Source: Bacteroidaceae bacterium
Lineage (GTDB): Bacteria; Bacteroidota; Bacteroidia; Bacteroidales; Bacteroidaceae
Direction of reading: 5' to 3'
Length of the DNA: 32,337 nt
Assembly: GCA_017551925.1 (NCBI GenBank)
Contig: JAFZKA010000014.1
Span: forward strand, 1 to 32,337
The notes under the pieces are model-generated. The model had not been told where the DNA came from. It saw only the letters and a list, made by a program, of their open reading frames with translations, and did no database searches. The position numbers were made by a program, and so were the translations under genes. How positions within the stretch are numbered: position 1 is the stretch's first letter; each line of letters opens with the position of its first letter. Below, piece by piece: positions 8,750-15,720 of the stretch.

Positions 8750-9826
8750 TTATCTCTGGATCTTTACCTTTGAACCGTCTCTCAGGGTCTCAAAACCACG
8801 TACTATCAACTGGTCGTCCTTTTCAAGGCCACCAAGCACCTCGACGCTGTTTTTCTCTTCAAGTCCAAGCCTGATCTGCTTTGCCCTGGCTATGCCCTGG
8901 TCAACTACGAACACGATACGTCTGTTGCGCTCGTTGCGGACAATGTTCTTGGGTATAACAATAGTTGAACTGTGACTCTCGGTAACGATGTCCGCCTTGA
9001 CGAACATACCCGGTCTTATGAGCAGGTTCTTGTTGTCAATGACAAGTTTCCCCTTGAATGTACGGGTCTCTGCACTGATAGCCGGAGAGAGTTCTGTAAC
9101 CTCACCAATGATAGTGTCATTTGGAAGGGTGTAATGGGTTATGTATGCCTTCTGACCCACCTTCACCTCGTTGATGGCACTCTCCGGCAGGTTAATCTCC
9201 AGCAACATTGAACTGTAGTCCATAATGGTAACCACCGAGGTACCGCTGTTTACTTTGGCTTCGGCCGAGAAATGCGGCAGATTCACTATCACACCGTCAA
9301 ACGGAGCACGGATGTTCATCTTCTCCAGATTCATCTCGGCATTCTCATAATCCAGACGGGAGTTCATGATCTTAATATCCGAGTTCTTGACCTCAGTCAG
9401 CGTAGCGCCACCCTTTTCATAGAGTGACTTGGTCTTGACCTGCTCCTGCTCAGCCAACTCCAGGTTCAGACGCTTGGTCTCAATAGAGATGCCATTCTCA
9501 TATGACTTGTCCTCTATACGTACTATAAGCGCGCCTTTACGTACTTTGTCACCCAGTTTGTAGGGCTTTCCCGTTGCAGGGTTTTTCTGAAGATGATACT
9601 TGCCGGCCATCTCGGTTGACAGTTCAGCCTCGGCGTTTGACACAGCCGTGCTGTTTGTCGTGAAGATCCTGCTTACAGAACCGTAGGTTATATCAGATAC
9701 CGATACAGGTGTAGGTATCTCATTACGGTTCATCTGGTTCTCTTGCCTGCACCCTGCCATGATGAGAGTGAGTACAGTCAGTGTTAGTGCGCTGATTTCT
9801 GTTTTCATATGCTGTATCTTTTTCAT
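8750..9826 (-). CDS. Periplasmic adaptor (membrane fusion) lipoprotein, RND type
   Basis: A 358-residue HlyD/AcrA-type adaptor. The N-terminus has a signal sequence ending in the lipobox MAGC with Cys26 as the predicted lipidated residue, so the protein should be anchored in a membrane and face the periplasm. The two lipoyl half-motifs are seen around GDKVRKGALIVRI and IRAPFDGVIVNL, with a short charged helical hairpin between them, followed by a beta-barrel region and RPGMFVKADIV. Its role is to bridge the inner-membrane pump(s) to the TolC-like protein encoded just upstream. Its ATG overlaps the upstream TAA stop by one base (TAATG), which suggests coupled translation. A second ATG at residue 7 is an alternative start. 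It is the only adaptor in the operon, so it may serve both the RND and the ABC components. Confidence 0.93.
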   Translation of the reverse strand: MKKIQHMKTEISALTLTVLTLIMAGCRQENQMNRNEIPTPVSVSDITYGSVSRIFTTNSTAVSNAEAELSTEMAGKYHLQKNPATGKPYKLGDKVRKGALIVRIEDKSYENGISIETKRLNLELAEQEQVKTKSLYEKGGATLTEVKNSDIKIMNSRLDYENAEMNLEKMNIRAPFDGVIVNLPHFSAEAKVNSGTSVVTIMDYSSMLLEINLPESAINEVKVGQKAYITHYTLPNDTIIGEVTELSPAISAETRTFKGKLVIDNKNLLIRPGMFVKADIVTESHSSTIVIPKNIVRNERNRRIVFVVDQGIARAKQIRLGLEEKNSVEVLGGLEKDDQLIVRGFETLRDGSKVKIQR

Positions 9827-11331
9827 TATTTCTTCTTTTTGTCAGTACTCTGTTCATATGTAATGGGAACCACGGGTTCACCCTTCTCAAAGTCATACAG
9901 GGTCAGGATCTTGATATTAAGAAGTTGCACCTTGTAATTGATGATAGCCTGTGTGAATGACATCTTGCTGTTTGAAAGCTGGTTCTGGAACTGGTTCATC
10001 TGAAGTCCGGTCAACTCGCCGTTGCGGTAACGCTCCTCATTAAGGTCATATGTAAGTTGGGCGTTTCGCTGGCTCTGCTCGGCTATTGAAATCTGCCCAA
10101 CCAGATTATCCAGGCTACGGCAGGTGCTGCGTACATTCATCTCTATGCTTTTGAGTTCCTCTTCGGCGCTCAATTCAAACATCTCCCTTTCAATCTCGGC
10201 AGCCTTTATACGAGCCTTTCTGGCACCCCAGTCAAAGAGCGGAACGCTGAATGAAATTGCCACACGCGGGTTGTTGGTAGGATTGTCATAGACATGGTTG
10301 AACTCCGAATTATCACCCATGATACCGAGTGAAAGGGATATATTGCCGCTGAAACTGTCATTATCCTTGACCTGTACCATTGACATCTCCTGCTGTTCCC
10401 TTGATATCTGACGCTGTCTGAGTTCAAGCCTGGATGACATGGCACTCTCCAGAGCCTTATCAGGATCCACATATACCGGCTCCGCCTCAATATCGCAAAC
10501 CACTATTATATCCTCATCAAGAGGTATGCCCAAAACCTGCTTGAAATTGTCCTTGGCATTCTCCAGGCTAACCCTCTGATTCTCAAGACTGGAACGGGAC
10601 TGGGCCAGGTTGAGTTCGGCCTGGTAGTATTCGTCTTTTGTAGTGAGGTCAGCCTCAACCTTGTCCTTTATTATGTTGAAGTTCCTCTCGGCATTCTCCA
10701 GTTCCGACTCGCTTATCTCAAGGTTCTGCTGTGACATGAACAGGCTGTAGAACTGGCTGGTTATGTTACGCTCCACGTTGAGCCTCTGCAGGGCATAACT
10801 TATGCGGGCGTTCTCATAGTTCATCTCTATCTGACGCATATTCATCTTGGTCCTGTTATAAGTGAAAATCGGTTGTGTCAGACTCAGGTAAAGACGGTTA
10901 CTGAACGCACGGTTGCTGTTGGTGGTACCTCCTATGGTTGATTCGTTGTTCTGCCATGACAGGCTGTTGTTGAGTGACAGCGTGGCATCGGTCCAAATAA
11001 TGGGCTGCGATATGCTGAACGTACCTGACGATGAGAGCGAACGGTTTGTGTACCAGTCAGAGTAACGGCTGTCGAACTGACGCGACTGGGAGTATGAGAA
11101 CGGCTCCAGGTTAAGCGAGAACCTTGATTTCAATGATGCCCTCTGGGCTATAAGATTCTGCTCGTAACGTTCCATGCTCAAACGCGAGTTTATCAGATCA
11201 GGATTATGCTCGGCGCTGTACTCCAGGGCCTGCTCCATGGTCAGGACAATCTGCGCCCCGGCTCCGGTCTCAAAGGCCGTTGCCGAAGCCAGCGCAAGAA
11301 ATGCCGTAACTAATAGTTTCTTCTTTGTCAT
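9826..11331 (-). CDS. TolC-family outer-membrane efflux protein (501 aa)
   Basis: An outer-membrane channel component of type I / tripartite exporters. After a signal peptide (MTKKKLLVTAFLALASATA, probable cleavage near GAGAQ) it shows the two tandem OEP repeats with long coiled-coil helices, opening with LTMEQALEYSAEHNPDL and containing the second-half motif AISFSVPLFDWGARKARIKAAE. The length fits TolC/OprM relatives. I chose the ATG at 11331. The frame stays open upstream to 11367, but that would overlap the permease gene and place 12 charged residues before an otherwise standard signal peptide. The gene follows the large permease gene by about 25 bp and is followed by the adaptor gene with a one-base overlap. 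It provides the exit duct for the hybrid exporter. Confidence 0.93.
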   Translation of the reverse strand: MTKKKLLVTAFLALASATAFETGAGAQIVLTMEQALEYSAEHNPDLINSRLSMERYEQNLIAQRASLKSRFSLNLEPFSYSQSRQFDSRYSDWYTNRSLSSSGTFSISQPIIWTDATLSLNNSLSWQNNESTIGGTTNSNRAFSNRLYLSLTQPIFTYNRTKMNMRQIEMNYENARISYALQRLNVERNITSQFYSLFMSQQNLEISESELENAERNFNIIKDKVEADLTTKDEYYQAELNLAQSRSSLENQRVSLENAKDNFKQVLGIPLDEDIIVVCDIEAEPVYVDPDKALESAMSSRLELRQRQISREQQEMSMVQVKDNDSFSGNISLSLGIMGDNSEFNHVYDNPTNNPRVAISFSVPLFDWGARKARIKAAEIEREMFELSAEEELKSIEMNVRSTCRSLDNLVGQISIAEQSQRNAQLTYDLNEERYRNGELTGLQMNQFQNQLSNSKMSFTQAIINYKVQLLNIKILTLYDFEKGEPVVPITYEQSTDKKKK

Positions 11332-11356
11332 ATTATTTGTATTTATTTTCTTCGTC

Positions 11357-14300
11357 CTAATTCCCATTTTCTCTTTTAACCAGTCTCACGGCATCGGCCA
11401 CAATCACCCTTATGCCCGACCTGTTGTTAAGTGTAACCTTAACCGTATCAGCCTCAAACCTGAATGAACCCAGAAGGTTCCAGCCATCCTCGGCACGCAA
11501 CATATTCATTGACACATGGTCACTCGTGTTGAACTGTCCTATCTCAAAGTTGTAGTCATTGGTCACCCTGCGGCCGTTGTTGTTATTGTTGTTCCAGTTG
11601 TTATTGTTGTTCCACCTGCGATTACGGTTGTTGTTTTCATACATTGCAGATGCTACGTAGTAATACACGTCATATACTCCCGCAGCCTCCAACGGAATGC
11701 TCCACCTGGCATACTGCGAACCGTCACCCGGCGATATCAGATACGCTGAACGTATATAGTCACCGTAAAGGTTCTGGTCAGTCACCAGGGTCCACTGGCT
11801 GTAAGTGCGCCAATCAGAGAAGCCCTCATACACGAACTCGTTGTTCTTCTCCCTTGACTTGTCTATCCATTTTGACAGATAACCGGTTCTGAGCGGCCTG
11901 GAAAGCGAGAAGAGTTCACTGTTCTCATTATCCACGATTATCTCGCCAGGAAGCGTGTTATCCACTCCACCGCGTACAGAATAAACTCCCTCGGGAGTAA
12001 GGTCTGTACCTGTATATGAGTTCCAGTCCGAGTTGTTCAGGTTAATATCATGCGGCAGATTTGATGAAAGCATGGTGTTGATCCTTATAATACTGGGAGA
12101 ATTGAACCAGTGTGTCACAATCCTGCGGGTTTCATGCGGGTTCACGCCAACCATAATGCTTGTAGGCTTGTCCTCATCACCGGCATTCTCAATCTCATAG
12201 AAAACAAACTCCACATTGACAAATCCCGGATTGTCAGATATGTTCTCTAACGTAACCTCGGCCTGATAGATGTCGGCAGTATCGGTAGTGACCGTGGTTA
12301 TCTGCGGAGTTCCTATCTTGTAGCAGGCCAGCCGGGTTTGTTCACTCCAAGCCTCTATCTTGTCCTGCAGGCTTATTCCCGAATAACTCTGTATCCAGTC
12401 AAGGATTGAATCAAACGATACATTTTCAAATTCCTTCTCCCTTGTCTTGGCAGACATGGAATCAACCATTGACTCATGACCCATAGCCACCGATATCGGA
12501 GCAAAGAAGTCCTTTGTCTTCAGCGCAAGTGCATTATCGGCCAAATCCTCCCATTCCGGATCAGACATGATACGATCAAAATCATATTTTCCCATCAGTA
12601 TCAGGGCCTTCTCGTCCTCAGACAGACCGTTCATCCGCCTCATCCATGCATTTCCGTTATTCTGGTTTGTAGTCGTCATCGTCTCCACCATCCTGTTTGC
12701 CATAGGCCAGTCCGATGAATAGACGTTATACCTGAAATTATAGAACAGAGGACGATAAAAGTATGGATTGTCCACCTGGGTCATTGTCCACTGCCCGTTC
12801 CTGCTGCTGCCGCTCGAAGTGCCTGACTGCATCATGAAAGAAAGGGAATTGTTCAGTATATTCACAAGGATCTCCTTTTCAGACATGTTGTTATTACGGC
12901 GGTTCCAGTTGTTCCGGCCGCTCCACATCCGTTTTGCGTTGCGGAACTGGAATACATTCATATCAAAACCCCTCTCATGAACCAGCGCCATCTCGGGCTG
13001 CAGTTGTTCATATGCCGATGTCCATACACGCCTGTATGATGTAAACTGTACAGGCACCTCCACTATCTGGAAGCGTTTGAACGGATAGGCCATATCGGCC
13101 TGATACTCCATATTCCTGCGCCTGTCACGGATAATGTATGGGATAGTATCGTAGATTGAGTCAAAAACCTCAAACTGATCGTCCCAACGGCCCAGTTCCC
13201 ACACCGTATATTCGGTTGAGTCAACGGTTATTGACTTGGGATAGTAGTCACCTATCATAAGAGATACTGACGGCAGTGAGGACTCCGGTTTGAAAGTGAA
13301 CCTGGTTGAGTCATCATTTGCTGTGCACAAACCCTGTGATATTGGTGTAAGGCCTGGATTGGGAGTCACATTGACAACAAAATCAGTGAAATATGACATC
13401 TGCCACTCGGGACTCTGGTCACTGTATGCCACTCCCGGACGAGGATACCAGTAACTTTCAGGTGTAAGCATGGTAAAGTCCCTGTCCTGGAACAGATAAC
13501 GCTTACCCACGTTCAGCATTGAGAGAGCCTTGACATTCTCAAGCATCTTTTCAGACGAAATATCCAGATAGCAGATACGGTCATCGGCCCGACCGCTGTA
13601 ATCCATTACAATGTTGACGGGCTGGTCTTCAGGCAGTATCTTGTCAAATGAAAGTACAACAAGATGCATCAGACGTTCATATTCCATACCGTGACCGGGA
13701 GCGCTTATGCTGTTGACCCTGAACCCCGGATTGAGTGTGAATACCAGTTGTGAAGTGTTCTCCCTGGGACTTACCGTCATATCGGCTCTCACGCTAAGGG
13801 AATCGCCCATCTGTGTTACGGTAAGTTCGCATGACCGGGCTACAGCACCGCCTTTATGGACATATTCATTGTCCAATTTCACCATATCGGCCCTGTATCT
13901 CTCGTCAACCTTATACAGATGCACATGCCTGTATCCGGCATAAAGGCCTACTGCAATGAACAGCGCTGCGGCAATACGCCACGGAAGCAGACTGTATCTG
14001 GAGTTGGCAAGACGATGGAACAGCGACACGTCTGTAAAAATAAGCCCTATGCCAAGCAACAGATAGCACATTCTATGGTTTATGAGTCTGGGCAATCCGC
14101 TGAAACCCGCAACCACGGACTTGAGCATGGGCAGATTGAATCCGATATAATCAAACAGGTAATAGTACAGGCTGTCAATATAAAAAAGGGTCACGCCTAT
14201 GTAAGCCAGCAGTATCACCATTGTGATAGCCTGGTTGTTCAATATCAGCATAAGGGTGGTTGACAGGCCCACTATGAATACAAGCGTGGGCACGCACAAC

Positions 14301-14752
14301 AGCAGGAAATACCATATATAACTCAGGTAGTCCAATGCAAAGCCGAATTTGATAAGGCTCATAACCAACGCTATCAACGCCACCAGCACATCAAGGATGA
14401 AGAATACCTTAAGCGTAGCCCACATCTTGCCTATCAGATACTCTGCATTGCTGAGCGGACGGGTGTAGAAAACCTCCGACGTATCCAGTTGCTTATCGCG
14501 CTTAAGGTACTCCGATGCCAGGAACACCGAAACTACAGCCTGCCCCACGTTCATGACCAGCATGAACAGATAGGGAATGACTGACCTGTTGACCATCTGA
14601 GGTCGCTGATTGGGATCAAGTATGTATATGGAACCCACAATCACTGCAGCAAACAGTGCCAGAAAGGCAAAGACCTTGAAGAACCATCCACGGACAAGAA
14701 GTTTTGTCTCGTATTTGGAGACTATGCGTATGTTATATAATCCAAGCATCAT
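11357..14752 (-). CDS. ABC-2 type permease with very large extracytoplasmic region (1131 aa)
   Basis: The N-terminal part (about 1-280) has six to seven membrane helices of an ABC-2 permease, including the family-like stretch SEVFYTRPLSNAEYLIGK. About 850 extracytoplasmic residues follow. Their middle part (with SYWYPRPG, LMIGDYYPKS and FQIVEVPVQFTSYRRVW) resembles the M1-peptidase-like module fused to some Bacteroidetes ABC permeases, but I find no HEXXH zinc motif, so it is probably not a peptidase. The last about 120 residues, ending SGIRVIVADAVRLVK, resemble the golvesin/Xly beta-sandwich (putative carbohydrate-binding) domain. They are interrupted by an Asn-rich loop. Stop and start overlap at TGATG, behind AAGGAG. 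ATG at 14752 and ATG at 14749 are both possible, and 14749 gives better ribosome-site spacing. The gene pairs with the ATPase directly upstream. Domain calls beyond the permease part are inference from motif resemblance. Confidence 0.85.
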   Translation of the reverse strand: MMLGLYNIRIVSKYETKLLVRGWFFKVFAFLALFAAVIVGSIYILDPNQRPQMVNRSVIPYLFMLVMNVGQAVVSVFLASEYLKRDKQLDTSEVFYTRPLSNAEYLIGKMWATLKVFFILDVLVALIALVMSLIKFGFALDYLSYIWYFLLLCVPTLVFIVGLSTTLMLILNNQAITMVILLAYIGVTLFYIDSLYYYLFDYIGFNLPMLKSVVAGFSGLPRLINHRMCYLLLGIGLIFTDVSLFHRLANSRYSLLPWRIAAALFIAVGLYAGYRHVHLYKVDERYRADMVKLDNEYVHKGGAVARSCELTVTQMGDSLSVRADMTVSPRENTSQLVFTLNPGFRVNSISAPGHGMEYERLMHLVVLSFDKILPEDQPVNIVMDYSGRADDRICYLDISSEKMLENVKALSMLNVGKRYLFQDRDFTMLTPESYWYPRPGVAYSDQSPEWQMSYFTDFVVNVTPNPGLTPISQGLCTANDDSTRFTFKPESSLPSVSLMIGDYYPKSITVDSTEYTVWELGRWDDQFEVFDSIYDTIPYIIRDRRRNMEYQADMAYPFKRFQIVEVPVQFTSYRRVWTSAYEQLQPEMALVHERGFDMNVFQFRNAKRMWSGRNNWNRRNNNMSEKEILVNILNNSLSFMMQSGTSSGSSRNGQWTMTQVDNPYFYRPLFYNFRYNVYSSDWPMANRMVETMTTTNQNNGNAWMRRMNGLSEDEKALILMGKYDFDRIMSDPEWEDLADNALALKTKDFFAPISVAMGHESMVDSMSAKTREKEFENVSFDSILDWIQSYSGISLQDKIEAWSEQTRLACYKIGTPQITTVTTDTADIYQAEVTLENISDNPGFVNVEFVFYEIENAGDEDKPTSIMVGVNPHETRRIVTHWFNSPSIIRINTMLSSNLPHDINLNNSDWNSYTGTDLTPEGVYSVRGGVDNTLPGEIIVDNENSELFSLSRPLRTGYLSKWIDKSREKNNEFVYEGFSDWRTYSQWTLVTDQNLYGDYIRSAYLISPGDGSQYARWSIPLEAAGVYDVYYYVASAMYENNNRNRRWNNNNNWNNNNNNGRRVTNDYNFEIGQFNTSDHVSMNMLRAEDGWNLLGSFRFEADTVKVTLNNRSGIRVIVADAVRLVKRENGN
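11576..11637 (-). repeat. Asn-codon tract with a perfect 18-bp tandem duplication
   Basis: Inside the golvesin-like domain of the large permease the coding strand runs through AAC/AAT codons. Positions 11579-11614 are two exact adjacent copies of an 18-bp unit encoding Trp followed by five Asn. The tract encodes a Trp/Asn/Arg-rich loop. Because the unit is a multiple of three, gain or loss by slippage would keep the frame and change loop length by six residues. Confidence 0.85.
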
Positions 14753-15633
14753 CACTCCTTATCCCTTATTTCTGTAAAATAGACATATGCATGCTCCAGG
14801 TTGGGCGGATAACTGACCGCATCATATCCCGGCATGCTCTTTGCCACCACCTGGATATCCCATCCCAGACCATGAGGTATGGTTGAGATAACGGCATATT
14901 TCTGATTAATCTCGGCATACTGTTCATTGGTGACCTTAAGACGCCACACCTTGCCCTCGGTCTCCTTAAGCATTCCTGCAGGTGATCCCCTGAACATGAC
15001 CCGACCCTGGTTGAGCATAGCCATTTCTGTACATGAACTTGATATGTCGCCGACTATATGTGTTGACAGTATTATTGTGGTATCCTTTGAACTGGCCTCA
15101 CTGAGCAGGTTACGGAACCTTATGCGTTCCTCAGGGTCCAATCCGGTGGTAGGTTCATCAACCACCAGGACCAAAGGCTTGTGAATGAGAGCCTGAGCAA
15201 TACCAAGACGTCTCTTCATACCACCTGAAAGATTCTGCGCATAACGGTCGCGGGCCTCATACAGGCCCACCTGCTCAAGCATAGCATCAACCGCCTTGCC
15301 TCGCTCTGCTGAATTTGTCATACCTGTAAGCGCCGCAGCGTATTCCAGGAATTCGCGGACCTTGTACTTGGCAAAGAAACGGAAATCCTGCGGCAGATAA
15401 CCCAATATGCGTCGCACCTCCTTGCGCTGCGTGCGTATATCATAACCGCACACGTCAATCTGACCCTCAGTGGGTTCCATCAGTGTTACCAATATGCGCA
15501 TCAGAGTTGACTTTCCTGCACCGTTCGGCCCCAGAAGGCCGAACATGCCTGAAGGAATCTCAAGGTTAATATCAGTCAGTGCTCTCTTGCCGTTAGGATA
15601 ATAATGGCTTAAGCCTTTTATAGTTATAGACAT
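14752..15633 (-). CDS. ABC transporter ATP-binding protein (293 aa)
   Basis: A cytoplasmic ATPase subunit of an ABC-2 type exporter. All motifs are intact: Walker A GPNGAGKST with Lys41, Q-loop GYLPQDF, signature LSGGMKRR, Walker B LVLVVDEPTTGLDP, and H-loop STHIVGDI. About 70 residues beyond the nucleotide-binding core form a C-terminal extension ending in NLEHAYVYF. Several stretches (GMFGLLGPNGAGKST, ERIRFRNLL, STHI..DI.SSC, NLE.AY) are shared with the ABC domain at the C-terminus of the RND fusion protein in the same operon, which points to duplication and suggests the two could pair. It is the first gene of the seven-gene operon and overlaps the permease start, its probable membrane partner. 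Confidence 0.95.
   Translation of the reverse strand: MSITIKGLSHYYPNGKRALTDINLEIPSGMFGLLGPNGAGKSTLMRILVTLMEPTEGQIDVCGYDIRTQRKEVRRILGYLPQDFRFFAKYKVREFLEYAAALTGMTNSAERGKAVDAMLEQVGLYEARDRYAQNLSGGMKRRLGIAQALIHKPLVLVVDEPTTGLDPEERIRFRNLLSEASSKDTTIILSTHIVGDISSSCTEMAMLNQGRVMFRGSPAGMLKETEGKVWRLKVTNEQYAEINQKYAVISTIPHGLGWDIQVVAKSMPGYDAVSYPPNLEHAYVYFTEIRDKE
14755..14760 (-). promoter_or_regulatory. Strong Shine-Dalgarno site at ATPase/permease junction
   Basis: AAGGAG lies immediately before TGATGATG on the minus strand, where TGA stops the ATPase gene and two ATGs are available for the permease. The spacing is 2 bases to the ATG at 14752 and 5 bases to the ATG at 14749. Such a consensus site is uncommon among Bacteroidetes genes and suggests efficient coupled translation of the two ABC subunits. 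Confidence 0.6.
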
Positions 15634-15651
15634 GCAGTGTCGTATTTTTCA

Positions 15652-15679
15652 CAAAATTACGGTCATTATATGAAATGAC
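15652..15679 (-). promoter_or_regulatory. Predicted promoter and possible operator of the exporter operon
   Basis: On the minus strand TAATTTTG (15659 down to 15652) matches the Bacteroidetes -7 element TAnnTTTG, about 19 bp before the ATPase start codon. A TTG that could serve as -33 element lies 23 bp further upstream (15685-15683), slightly far. Directly upstream of the -7 box is a perfect 6-bp inverted repeat, GTCATT at 15662-15667 and AATGAC at 15674-15679, in a position suited to a repressor or activator. No terminator was seen between the GH9 gene and this site, so read-through from GH9 is also possible. Confidence 0.45.
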
Positions 15680-15720
15680 TTACAAATTAGAATCAACAAG
15701 TCTTAAGAACCATTAATAAA

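Noticed and set aside
11357-14752. Active M1 aminopeptidase fused to the permease
   Set aside because: The HEXXH zinc motif is absent. Only HERGF and HESMV occur, so activity is not supported.
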